Assembly (NCBI GenBank): GCA_014377015.1
Contig: JACMQL010000046.1
Coordinates: 62,001 to 126,000, forward strand
DNA: 64,000 nt
Direction: 5' to 3'
From: Actinomycetota bacterium
GTDB taxonomy: Bacteria; Actinomycetota; Actinomycetes; Nanopelagicales; Nanopelagicaceae
In this document: positions 40,445 to 49,700 of the stretch, piece after piece
Layout: each line of letters opens with the position of its first letter
Position numbering within the stretch: the stretch's first letter is position 1
Notes under the pieces: model-generated
Seen by the model: only the letters and a program-made list of their open reading frames with translations
Told to the model about the DNA's origin: nothing
Databases searched by the model: none
Made by a program: the position numbers and the translations under genes

Positions 40445-41794
40445 TTGGGAACGCCGAACACCTGCGCCACGATTGAGCGTGTTTGGGGAAAGTTAAGTGA
40501 ATTGAGCAGAACGAGTCCAGCGGTAGCGCGGGCGCATGGTGACGAGAAGGTGGGTTCGAAGTTGACGCGTTTCTCATTTACGGCACTCCGCAATCGTAAT
40601 TATCGAAACTTCTTTGTCGGTACGGCAATTTCGAATATCGGCACGTGGGTTCACCGCATTGGACAAGACTGGTTAGTACTTGAGTTGACCAACAGCGGTA
40701 AAGCACTGGGCATCGTCGTGAGTGCCCAATTTCTACCTGGGTTCTTCTTTAGTCTTTTTGGTGGAACTCTCGCCGACAAACTCGATCGACGAAGAGCACT
40801 TGTCGCAATAAATTTATTTGGGTGCGCAATCGCACTCACGCTCGGAATTCTAGTGATAAATGATATGGCTAACGTGATAACGGTGACCGTCGCGGCTTTC
40901 TTGCTCGGCACTTGCACCGCAATTGATGGACCGATTCGGCAGAGCTACTACGTAATACTTGTCGGCGAGAATATTTTGCCGAATGCGTTGGCGCTCAATT
41001 CGCTGAATATCAATATCGGGCGGCTCATCGGTCCCGTACTTTCTGGAATGTTAATCGAACGATTTGATACAGGTCCTTCATTCATCATTAACTCATTTAG
41101 CTATTTAGTCGTAGCTGCCACAGTATTCATGATTCGCCCTTCGGAGTATCAACTCCCACCTACCGTGAATAATCTGGAGAAAACTCCGAAAATTCGCGAT
41201 GGAATTGTTCACGTATATTCATCAAAAGAACTTTTTCTTTCAATTATTTGCGTGTCATTTCTTGCGATGTGGGGACAAGACATGCAAATCACATCCGCCA
41301 TGATGGCTAAAGAGACTTTCGAGCGCGGTGCAGCATCTTTCGGGTTACTCGGAACTGCTGTGGCACTTGGCGCAATTGCGGGTGCCTTAGTCATTTCTCG
41401 AAAGACGTCCCTACCTACAGTTCGCGATGTTGGAATCAAATCTCTTCTCATGGCCGGCGCTTGGTTTCTTGCCTCGCTTGCGCCGAACTTCACCTTATTC
41501 GCCGGTGCTCTCTTTATTTGCGGCTACTGCGCTATGGGAGTGAATATTTCGGGAAACGGAACTCTTCGGACTTATACCTCGCCACAATTCTATGGACGTG
41601 CTTGGGGTATCTACATATTTATGTGGCAGTCTCTAATCGCACTTGGCGCTCCGGTGCTCGGATGGATTAACGAAACATACTCGCCACGAATTGCGGTTGC
41701 CTTCGGTGCAACGATGGCGCTCCTAATGTCTTTATTTATTTTGCGAAAGTATTCGGCTCTGCATAACGATTTAGTACTGAAGGACTCGCATTGA
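40445..41794 (+). CDS. MFS transporter (EntS/MFS_3-like); start probably downstream of ORF start
   Basis: FTALRNRNYRNFFVGTAISNIGTWVHRIGQDWLVLELTNSGKALGIVVSAQFLPGFFFSLFGGTLADKLDRRRAL. Confidence 0.88.
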   Translation: MGTPNTCATIERVWGKLSELSRTSPAVARAHGDEKVGSKLTRFSFTALRNRNYRNFFVGTAISNIGTWVHRIGQDWLVLELTNSGKALGIVVSAQFLPGFFFSLFGGTLADKLDRRRALVAINLFGCAIALTLGILVINDMANVITVTVAAFLLGTCTAIDGPIRQSYYVILVGENILPNALALNSLNINIGRLIGPVLSGMLIERFDTGPSFIINSFSYLVVAATVFMIRPSEYQLPPTVNNLEKTPKIRDGIVHVYSSKELFLSIICVSFLAMWGQDMQITSAMMAKETFERGAASFGLLGTAVALGAIAGALVISRKTSLPTVRDVGIKSLLMAGAWFLASLAPNFTLFAGALFICGYCAMGVNISGNGTLRTYTSPQFYGRAWGIYIFMWQSLIALGAPVLGWINETYSPRIAVAFGATMALLMSLFILRKYSALHNDLVLKDSH

Positions 41795-41838
41795 CAACAG
41801 TGAGTCGCAGTGCTTGGGTAAGAAAAGTATTTTGGCGC

Positions 41839-43284
41839 ATGAAGGGTTACCTTAAGATGGCATCTATCGATACACCGAATGCTCAAATAGCACCCAACAA
41901 AAAAATCTGGCGCGAAAATTTGAGTTCTCTTCGACTTGGCATCGCGCAAGTTGACGTGACTCCGCCGGTTGGAATTGAGTCAGGAGTGTGGGGTGCCAGC
42001 AAGCATTCAAGGTCAGAGTCGGTACACCATGGATTGTTCGTCACTGCCCTTGCACAACAAGATATCCACGGAAAGATCAGCTACATCACGGGAGCGGATT
42101 TGTGCGTCCTCGGATGTGTTGAATGCGCAGAAAATCTACTCGTCAATATTTCTACCAAGTTAAACATCAATAAAGATGATCTATTATTTAGTTCAAGCCA
42201 TTCTCACTCAACGCCGCTTCCGTGCATTCACCGAGCGCACAAGGACGGTCACGAACTGGTTCCAGGTTTTATCGAGCAGTTGGTTGACGGGACCGTGAAA
42301 GCGTGCGAGGAAGCCTCGTTCAATATTCAGGATGTCAATGTCACCTGGGCGTACGGAAAATGCGATCTTGCGGTGAATCGAGACCTACCGTGCGGCGAGC
42401 ATGGCGGGACACATGAAGTTGTGGCTTTCAATCCTGCGATCCTCGCCGATGACACGCTCACAGTCGGACGAATTGCCGACAAAAATGGCGAGGTAGTCGG
42501 GACGATAGCCAATTACGCATGTCATCCCACGACGCTCGCTTGGGACAATCGCGCAATATCACCAGATTACATAGGGCAGGCCCGTGAGTTGGTTCAGAAG
42601 GAGACGGGCGCTCCCATGCTTTTCTTACAAGGCGCTTCCGGCGAGCTATCACCTCGCGATCAATACAGCGGAGAGACTTCATTGGCTGACAAAAATGGTC
42701 GTAATCTCGGTCACTCGATTCTGGCCACTCTTGCATCGATGCAATCTCCAGGTCATGAACTCAGGTGGGTAGGAATTGTTGAATCGGGAGCCCTCCTGGG
42801 GGAATGGCGTGAGTTTCCAACTGAGGGATCGAGTGCGGTCATAAAGACTCGTCTTGATGTGAAGGTGCGTGTCAAGGAACTGAAAAGTATTGATCAGCTC
42901 CGTCAAGAATGGGCGGGCATCGACTCGGATGCACTTGAGGAGAGAATTTCTCGTGCCAAACGTTTGCGCATCGGATATGAGTCAAAGCAGATTACGTCGC
43001 ATCCAGTTTGGATATGGCAACTGGGTGATGCGATTTTTGTTGCGCAGCCAGGTGAGGCTTACTCCTATCTACAGACTGAATTGCGCCGACGTAATCCAGA
43101 TCGCGTTATCTTCGTGATGAATCTGACGAATTATCCAGGGCTTTTTTACTTACCAATACGTAGCGCATATGTAGCTCCTGCTTATCAGGCCTGGCAAACA
43201 CTGCTTGCACCAGGCGCAATCGAAGAAGTTGTTGACGTGACAGATAAATTCATAAAGGAATCAATTGGAAAGAGAGATAACTAA
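41839..43284 (+). CDS. Neutral ceramidase-like hydrolase, tandem copy 1 (start uncertain, ORF 41791..43284)
   Basis: LRLGIAQVDVTPPVGIESGVWGASKH, SSSHSHSTPLP, ANYACHPTTLAWDNRAISPDYIGQARELV, LFLQGASGELSPRDQYSG. Confidence 0.8.
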   Translation: MKGYLKMASIDTPNAQIAPNKKIWRENLSSLRLGIAQVDVTPPVGIESGVWGASKHSRSESVHHGLFVTALAQQDIHGKISYITGADLCVLGCVECAENLLVNISTKLNINKDDLLFSSSHSHSTPLPCIHRAHKDGHELVPGFIEQLVDGTVKACEEASFNIQDVNVTWAYGKCDLAVNRDLPCGEHGGTHEVVAFNPAILADDTLTVGRIADKNGEVVGTIANYACHPTTLAWDNRAISPDYIGQARELVQKETGAPMLFLQGASGELSPRDQYSGETSLADKNGRNLGHSILATLASMQSPGHELRWVGIVESGALLGEWREFPTEGSSAVIKTRLDVKVRVKELKSIDQLRQEWAGIDSDALEERISRAKRLRIGYESKQITSHPVWIWQLGDAIFVAQPGEAYSYLQTELRRRNPDRVIFVMNLTNYPGLFYLPIRSAYVAPAYQAWQTLLAPGAIEEVVDVTDKFIKESIGKRDN

Positions 43285-43286
43285 AA

Positions 43287-44690
43287 GTGGCATCCCCAAA
43301 GTCTGATCTTCGACCTGACAAAACGATCTGGGCACCACAAAGTGCCCGCCTTACGGCTGGTGTTGCGCAAAGGGTCATTGATCCGCCGATCGGAATTCGC
43401 TCAGCGAGTTGGGGCGCGGCAAAACTTCATGTTGTAACTGGAATTCATAATCACATCACCACTACCGCGATGGTGGTTCGCGGCGAGGATGGTCTGGACA
43501 ATTATCTGGTTACCGTCGACTGGGGTTGGTGGCAAGGAAAGTCCGATGACCTGGCGGTTCGTGGCGAAATTATTAGGTTGTTAGGAATTGAAGAAAATCA
43601 ACTCTTGCTGCACCTGACGCATACCCATGCGGGTCCTACAACTGCTTCCGACGCCGCGCACCTAGATGGCGGAGATTTAGTCGCTGGATACCACGCCACG
43701 GCCATTGAAAAAATCGTTGAAGCTTGCCGCGAAGCTACAAGTACCGCGACTGTGGTTGATATTACGTGGTCATATGGAAAATGCGACCTTGCGGTAAATC
43801 GCGATCTGCCGTGCGGGGTTGAGGATGTTCTTGCGTATAACCCCGATGTGATTGCAGATGACACGCTTACGGTGGGTCGAATCTGCGATTCGAACGGGAA
43901 AATTATCGGAACTGTAGTTAATTATGCCTGCCACCCGACTACCTTGGCGTGGCTCAACAGCAAAGCCTCTCCTGACTTTGTCGGCGAGGCACGCGTAATG
44001 GTAGAAGCAAAAACTGGCGCTCCCATGCTCTTTCTGCAAGGGGCATCAGGTGACCTTGCGCCTCGAGATGGATTCTCTGGTGACACGAAAGTGGCCGACA
44101 AGAATGGTCGTATTCTCGGATTCGCAACTTTGGCAGTGTTAGAAAATATGCTCCCGCCTGCCACGCGAATTCGATTTACGAACACCGTTGAATCCGGAGC
44201 CTTGCTTGGAGAATGGACTCAAGAAGCGTTTATTGCCGCAGGTAAAACGGATCGCGTGCGTTTGGATATTGGCGTTCCATTACAAGTTCTACCCAGCATC
44301 GATGAACTTAAAGAGAGATGGAAAGATATCGACGCCGGCGCACGTGATACGCGCATAAATAGAGCCATGAAGTTACGTGCTGGCTATGTAATTGACGGAG
44401 CGGCCACACATCCAGTGTGGATTTGGATGTGGGGTGACGCAGTAATTGTCGCCCAGCCTGGGGAGGCATATTCGCAATTTCAAACTGAATTACGCCATCT
44501 GCACCCTGAGCGCGTGATCTTTGTGTTGAACTGCACTAATGGTCCTGGTTACATGTACATACCAACGCCAGAGTCGTACGAGCGGTTGAGGTATCAGGCC
44601 TGGCAGACGCTCCTGGCTCCTGGCGCACTTGCGAAGATTATTGCGGAGACATCGGCTGCTATATCGAAACTTCCAAATCCATCACCGTAA
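43287..44690 (+). CDS. Neutral ceramidase-like hydrolase, tandem copy 2
   Basis: LTAGVAQRVIDPPIGIRSASWGAAKLH, HLTHTHAGPTT, VNYACHPTTLAWLNSKASPDFVGEARVMVEAKTGAPMLFLQGASGDLAPRDGFSG. Confidence 0.8.
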   Translation: MASPKSDLRPDKTIWAPQSARLTAGVAQRVIDPPIGIRSASWGAAKLHVVTGIHNHITTTAMVVRGEDGLDNYLVTVDWGWWQGKSDDLAVRGEIIRLLGIEENQLLLHLTHTHAGPTTASDAAHLDGGDLVAGYHATAIEKIVEACREATSTATVVDITWSYGKCDLAVNRDLPCGVEDVLAYNPDVIADDTLTVGRICDSNGKIIGTVVNYACHPTTLAWLNSKASPDFVGEARVMVEAKTGAPMLFLQGASGDLAPRDGFSGDTKVADKNGRILGFATLAVLENMLPPATRIRFTNTVESGALLGEWTQEAFIAAGKTDRVRLDIGVPLQVLPSIDELKERWKDIDAGARDTRINRAMKLRAGYVIDGAATHPVWIWMWGDAVIVAQPGEAYSQFQTELRHLHPERVIFVLNCTNGPGYMYIPTPESYERLRYQAWQTLLAPGALAKIIAETSAAISKLPNPSP

Positions 44691-46078
44691 TGACAAGTGC
44701 GCGACCGAAAGTAGATCGAATCAAATCTTCACTTTCGCGCGTGCAGATGGGAATTGCGCAAGCCGATATAACGCCGCCCGTAGGAATATCGGCAAACCCC
44801 TGGGGTAAAAGCACAACCGCCCTTTCAACAGGCATTCATCGGCCTTTGGTTGCAGTTGCGGCGTGCATCCGCGCAACTCGGGATCTCTTTATCGTCACTC
44901 TCGATTTGGGCTGGATTGGTTGCTACGAGTGCGATGTTGTTAATTTTCGGGGCCGAGTCGCACGTGAACTTGAGATTAGCATTGACGATCTACTTGTGAA
45001 TTTGAGCCAAACACATAAGGGACCACCATTTTGCATTCATGAGGCGCTTCGTGAAGGCAGAGAACTTGTGCCCGATTGGATCGAGATTGTGATTACTTCT
45101 GTAATTAATATTTGCAGATTAGCGCGCGAATCAGTGGAATTGACTGATATAACTTGGCAATATGGAAAATGTGACCTAGGAACAGTGCGCGAACTTTCGA
45201 TTGATGGCATTGAGTATGTTGGTTATAACCCCGGACTGAGTCCAGATGATGTGCTTGTTGTGGGGAGAGCGACAATAGAGTCCGGTCGAACGGTTGCAAC
45301 TTTCGTAAACTATGGTTGTCATCCAACGAGCGTTGGCTGGGAAAGTTCCTTAGTGAGTCCGGATTACGTTGGCAGGGCGCGCGAAATAATCGAAAACGAA
45401 ACTGGCGCGCCAATGATTTTTCTTCTAGGAGCCTGCGGAAATGTTGCACCGCGCCTTCAATACTCTGGAGATGTCACCATTGCAGATAGAAACGGCGAGA
45501 TGCTGGGGTATGCCGTTATGGCAACAATTGCAAACATGATGCCCCCGGCATCGGATCTAGCCTTTGAGCAAACGATAATTTCTGGAGCTTTGTTAGCACG
45601 TTGGATACCTCAGGCAATTGTGCCGAATTCTTGCGTTAATACGACCAAAATTTTTGCAGTACTTAAGCACAAGAAATTGCATACAAGAGAAGAGATGGAG
45701 AGTGCTTGGGCTCCTGTGACTGCATCCGCAGAATTTCTTGACTTTCGAATTTTTAAGCAATTTGAAATGCGCAAGGATTATGTTCGGGAAGGGGGAGTGG
45801 TCCACCATCCGATTTGGATCTGGCAACTTGGGGATGCCATTTTTATTGCACATTGTGGCGAAGCTTATTTGGAGATGGCGAGAGAGTTGAGATTCAGAAA
45901 TCCCGAACGCATGATCCTTTGGTTGGACATGACCAATGGTCCGGGCTACATGTATGTACCAACCGCTGCTGCCTACGATAGGGACTCCTATCAATCCCAG
46001 CAGTCTCTACTGGCCAGGGGATCCTTTGAAGAAATGCTAGAAATTTTAGATCAAAGCATCAAGAATCGGCGAGTCTGA
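44690..46078 (+). CDS. Neutral ceramidase-like hydrolase, tandem copy 3
   Basis: VQMGIAQADITPPVGISANPWGKSTT, NLSQTHKGPPFC, VNYGCHPTSVGWESSLVSPDYVGRAREIIENETGAPMIFLLGACGNVAPRLQYSG; start overlaps copy 2 stop. Confidence 0.8.
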   Translation: MTSARPKVDRIKSSLSRVQMGIAQADITPPVGISANPWGKSTTALSTGIHRPLVAVAACIRATRDLFIVTLDLGWIGCYECDVVNFRGRVARELEISIDDLLVNLSQTHKGPPFCIHEALREGRELVPDWIEIVITSVINICRLARESVELTDITWQYGKCDLGTVRELSIDGIEYVGYNPGLSPDDVLVVGRATIESGRTVATFVNYGCHPTSVGWESSLVSPDYVGRAREIIENETGAPMIFLLGACGNVAPRLQYSGDVTIADRNGEMLGYAVMATIANMMPPASDLAFEQTIISGALLARWIPQAIVPNSCVNTTKIFAVLKHKKLHTREEMESAWAPVTASAEFLDFRIFKQFEMRKDYVREGGVVHHPIWIWQLGDAIFIAHCGEAYLEMARELRFRNPERMILWLDMTNGPGYMYVPTAAAYDRDSYQSQQSLLARGSFEEMLEILDQSIKNRRV

Positions 46079-46080
46079 TT

Positions 46081-47115
46081 TTAAGCTGGAAAGTCATCCG
46101 GAGATGCGTAATCGGGTCCGAGTACCGCGACGACATCTCCGATATTGACTCTTGGAAATCCCCGCATGACACCGATCATTCCAAATTGTTGGGCCAATAT
46201 TTGCACGGCAGGAGTGTCAGGGTGATCCATATCGTGGATTCTGCCGATTAAATCGCCTTTCTCAACCCGATCCCCGCACCCTTTGACATTCTCATAGAGC
46301 CCGCCATGAGTCGCGTGATGATACGAATGTGATCCACGCATGTCGATGAAGATTGGAGGAGTTAATCCTTGCTCAACACGAGAGAGCGCCTGCCCCTTAA
46401 TGACTTTGAAATGTAGAAGGGCGTTTCGGAGTCCATCCGTAGCAATTTGCACTGTTTCAAAAGTAGATACACCTGCGCCGCCGAGTTCGGTTGTAACGAG
46501 ACCCTTTCCCATTCTTTCGACGAGTCCGGGAAGAAGAGTTGTGGGATCAGTTCCTGGTTGCTCGGGAAATATAAGGTGATGGGAGGTGTTAAAACTTGTC
46601 ATATCCTCGATCATCCGTTGGCGTTGTTTTAGATCGGATGACCAGACCATATGCGAACAAGGAACAAAGTAATGACCGCGTCCTCCGCTATGGAGTTCTA
46701 CGACTGCGTCTGCAATTGGAAATAAGTCATAGCTGAGGTAGTAAGCCAACTTTTTGTGAACGCCACCATTCTCATCTCCAGGAAAAATGCGATTGAAATT
46801 TGTACCATCGGGCCATAACCGCATTCCAAATTTTGATGCTGTTTGCGAAAGGCAGGGAATGATGATTACTCGGCCTTGCACCATGTCAGGAGAGAGCGAA
46901 TTCGCAAGATTTGCAGCAGCGAACTGACCTTCGTATTCATCGCCGTGATTGCCACCCAATACCAGGACCGTGGGCCCATTTCCATTACTTATGCTGATGA
47001 TGGGTACATGGAAGGTTGCCCATCCGCTGTTATTGGTGGAGTCGCCGATTTTTAGATAACCAGAATTCTTCCCGGACAGGTTAAGGTCAAATGAACACGA
47101 GACCGTATTGCTCAT
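46081..47115 (-). CDS. Succinylglutamate desuccinylase/aspartoacylase (M14-like) family protein
   Basis: TVLVLGGNHGDEYEGQFAAANLA, ADAVVELHSGGRGHYFVPCSH, GLVTTELGGAGVSTFETVQIATDGLRN; start set at MSNTVSC by alignment with the neighbouring paralog. Confidence 0.88.
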   Translation of the reverse strand: MSNTVSCSFDLNLSGKNSGYLKIGDSTNNSGWATFHVPIISISNGNGPTVLVLGGNHGDEYEGQFAAANLANSLSPDMVQGRVIIIPCLSQTASKFGMRLWPDGTNFNRIFPGDENGGVHKKLAYYLSYDLFPIADAVVELHSGGRGHYFVPCSHMVWSSDLKQRQRMIEDMTSFNTSHHLIFPEQPGTDPTTLLPGLVERMGKGLVTTELGGAGVSTFETVQIATDGLRNALLHFKVIKGQALSRVEQGLTPPIFIDMRGSHSYHHATHGGLYENVKGCGDRVEKGDLIGRIHDMDHPDTPAVQILAQQFGMIGVMRGFPRVNIGDVVAVLGPDYASPDDFPA

Positions 47116-47117
47116 CG

Positions 47118-48167
47118 TTAACCCGCCACTTCTTCCATTTGTTTCAATGAAGTGAAACTCTTGCCCACGACACAAACTACGTCGCCCGTTGTAACAGGAG
47201 GGAATCCTCGAATTACGCTGATGACCCCCGAGATCGCTGCCGTGACGTTCGTCGGCGCGACATCAGGATGGTCAAAATCATGAATCTTCCCGACAACATC
47301 GCCCGCATTAACGTGACCTCCCAAGGGGACGCAATTTTCATAAATTCCGGCTTTAGTTGCTGAAACGAAGCCCGCGGGATCCCTAAAATCAATGATTTTT
47401 GCGGATTTTAGTCCTTCCTTGACTCGAGAATTCGACTCTGTCTTGAGTACGCCGAAATCTTGCAAAAAATTTCGCAGCCCATCACCAATGATTTTTATAG
47501 TTTCTGGAGTCGAGTATCCGCTTCCTCCGAATTCACCAGTTGAAACTGACTTTCCCTGGCGCTCTGCCTCTCGATTAAGCAAGGCATAAGGATTCGTGCT
47601 GGGTTGCTCACCGCCGATCATGTGGACGCTCGTATTCCATGCCAACATATTTTTTATCATCTTTACTCGTCGTGCTGGATCGGCAACCCAAACCATATTT
47701 GAGCTTGGGATGAAGTACATGCTGCGACCCCCGCTGTGCATATCAAGTACCCCGTCACAAATAGGGAAGAGGTCGTTGCTCATGAAGAAAGCAAGCTTTT
47801 GGTCTAACGAACCATTTTCAACTCCAGGGAAGACACGATTAAAATTTGCGCCATTGGGCCATAGCCGAGTCCCTGCGCGGGAGGCTTCTTGCGAAAGACA
47901 GGGAATGATGATGACTCGTCCTGTGACTTCTTCTGGTTGAAGTTCACGAGAGAGGGAAGATGCCGCGATTTGGCCCTCGTATTCATCGCCGTGATTTCCG
48001 GCTAGTACCAAGACGGTCGGGCCACTTCCATTCGTGATCATCACGATGGGAACCTGAAAGGTCGTCCATCCGCTGTTGTTGGTTGAATCACCTATTCGCA
48101 GATATCCAGTTTGTTTTCCCGTAGCGTTGAAGTCGAAAGAACAAGTAACAGTTCCGCTCATTTTCAC
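47118..48167 (-). CDS. Succinylglutamate desuccinylase/aspartoacylase (M14-like) family protein, tandem paralog
   Basis: TVLVLAGNHGDEYEGQIAASSLS, CDGVLDMHSGGRSMYFIPSSN, SVSTGEFGGSGYSTPETIKIIGDGLRN. Confidence 0.88.
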   Translation of the reverse strand: MKMSGTVTCSFDFNATGKQTGYLRIGDSTNNSGWTTFQVPIVMITNGSGPTVLVLAGNHGDEYEGQIAASSLSRELQPEEVTGRVIIIPCLSQEASRAGTRLWPNGANFNRVFPGVENGSLDQKLAFFMSNDLFPICDGVLDMHSGGRSMYFIPSSNMVWVADPARRVKMIKNMLAWNTSVHMIGGEQPSTNPYALLNREAERQGKSVSTGEFGGSGYSTPETIKIIGDGLRNFLQDFGVLKTESNSRVKEGLKSAKIIDFRDPAGFVSATKAGIYENCVPLGGHVNAGDVVGKIHDFDHPDVAPTNVTAAISGVISVIRGFPPVTTGDVVCVVGKSFTSLKQMEEVAG

Positions 48168-48272
48168 ACTTTAGTCGTGCAAGATAATAAATGGAAGTAT
48201 CGGAAATCATCAGACGTTCCAGTCTGCTTTCCAGAATATGAACAGAGTCTGGCTCTTGATGATTTCACTTTG

Positions 48273-48278
48273 TATAAT
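48273..48278 (+). promoter_or_regulatory. Consensus -10 box TATAAT placed 6 nt upstream of the ATG (leaderless mRNA candidate)
   Basis: tgTATAATctgtttATG. Confidence 0.6.
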
Positions 48279-48284
48279 CTGTTT

Positions 48285-49676
48285 ATGTCATCACTCGAAG
48301 TAACGCCATTCGAAGGTCAAGCACTCATCGGAATCATGAAGCGAGAGATCACTCCACCTTTTGGAATTTATGGTCGAGTGTGGGGAGCATCAAATCATGA
48401 CAAATCTGAAGGTTCACATAAACCGCTTTTCGTAACCGCGATGTCTATGCAAACCGAATCTGATGACATGCCTGCTTTGCTGGTTGCCATCGACGCCGGC
48501 TCCCTCGGAGATTTAGATGGCCGAGAGGGTGAACAACTGCGTGAATCGGTTAGGACGGCCTTGCAAATAGATGACGCTCATTTGATGATCGCCTGTTCTC
48601 ACACGCACGCATCTCCGTGGTTTGCTCGAAGTCGATCCGCATTGCCAGGTGGTGACCTAATAGAAAGATATTTAGAGGAAATTGCGACGGCAATTATCGA
48701 CGCTTGTAAAGAAGCACTGGCCCATCGTGTGACTTCAATTGTCACTTTCTCAGCGGGCAAATGCGCACTCGCCTCCAATAGAGACTTGATCGATCCCCAC
48801 AATCCAGATCGTTTTTTGACTGGATTTAATCCAGCAGTCGAAGCAGATGACACCCTAATGGTGGGACGAATTGTGCGAATTTCAGATGGCGAAACCATTG
48901 GAACGTTGGTGAACTATGCCTGCCATCCGACATCTCTCGGGTGGGGCAACAAGTTGATCTCTCCAGATTATGTGGGAGCCATGCGCGAGAAGATTGAAAG
49001 CGAAACTGGCGGGGTGCCTTGTCTTTTTCTGCAAGGGGCGTCTGGAGATTTAGGACCTGCTTATCAATACGTGGCAGAAACAGACATTGCTGATGCACAT
49101 GGAAAGCAACTGGCCTATTCGAGTTTAAGTGCGTTAACTGCCATGTATCCGGCCGGCAATAAATTTGCATTTATCAGATCCGTTGAATCTGGAGCACCGC
49201 TTGGATATTGGGAGCCCGTTCCTTACGAAGTGCCTAAAGAACTTTTAGTAAGTGCTGATCGAGTATCACTTCCCGCCAAAGTCTGGCCATCCGTAGCGGA
49301 GCTTGATTCTCAGATAGCGGTTACCGCAGACTCATTCGCAAAGGAGAGACTTTTCCGTAAGCGTTCTATTGCGAAGTTGATGTTAACGGGTGGCGAGTTG
49401 GGTCTGACCATTTATGGATGGCGACTGGGAAAGATTCTTTTTGTCGGCGTCCAATGTGAGGTTTATTCCATTTGGCAGCAAGATTTACGGGAGATGTTCC
49501 CGGATTATGCGATTGTTGCCATTACTTGCGTCGATTATGAGGCCATCGGTTATGTAGTTCCCGACGAATTACATGACTTGAATCTCTATCAAGCATGGCA
49601 ACCTCCATTTGATAAAGGTGTGATGGGCGCTCTCTTTGCAGGAAGTTGCCAGCAAATTAGGAAGATACTTTCTTAA
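48285..49676 (+). CDS. Neutral ceramidase-like hydrolase, fourth paralog of the tandem family
   Basis: GIMKREITPPFGIYGRVWGASNHDKSEG, ACSHTHASPWF, VNYACHPTSLGWGNKLISPDYVGAMREKIESETGGVPCLFLQGASGDLGPAYQY. Confidence 0.8.
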   Translation: MSSLEVTPFEGQALIGIMKREITPPFGIYGRVWGASNHDKSEGSHKPLFVTAMSMQTESDDMPALLVAIDAGSLGDLDGREGEQLRESVRTALQIDDAHLMIACSHTHASPWFARSRSALPGGDLIERYLEEIATAIIDACKEALAHRVTSIVTFSAGKCALASNRDLIDPHNPDRFLTGFNPAVEADDTLMVGRIVRISDGETIGTLVNYACHPTSLGWGNKLISPDYVGAMREKIESETGGVPCLFLQGASGDLGPAYQYVAETDIADAHGKQLAYSSLSALTAMYPAGNKFAFIRSVESGAPLGYWEPVPYEVPKELLVSADRVSLPAKVWPSVAELDSQIAVTADSFAKERLFRKRSIAKLMLTGGELGLTIYGWRLGKILFVGVQCEVYSIWQQDLREMFPDYAIVAITCVDYEAIGYVVPDELHDLNLYQAWQPPFDKGVMGALFAGSCQQIRKILS

Positions 49677-49700
49677 TATCTATGAACACCATTCGCATCA

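Noticed and set aside
48111-48284. N-terminal 58-aa extension of the 48285 ceramidase-like ORF
   Set aside because: Runs over the divergent M14 gene start and the TATAAT promoter; homology begins after MSSLEVTPFEGQ.
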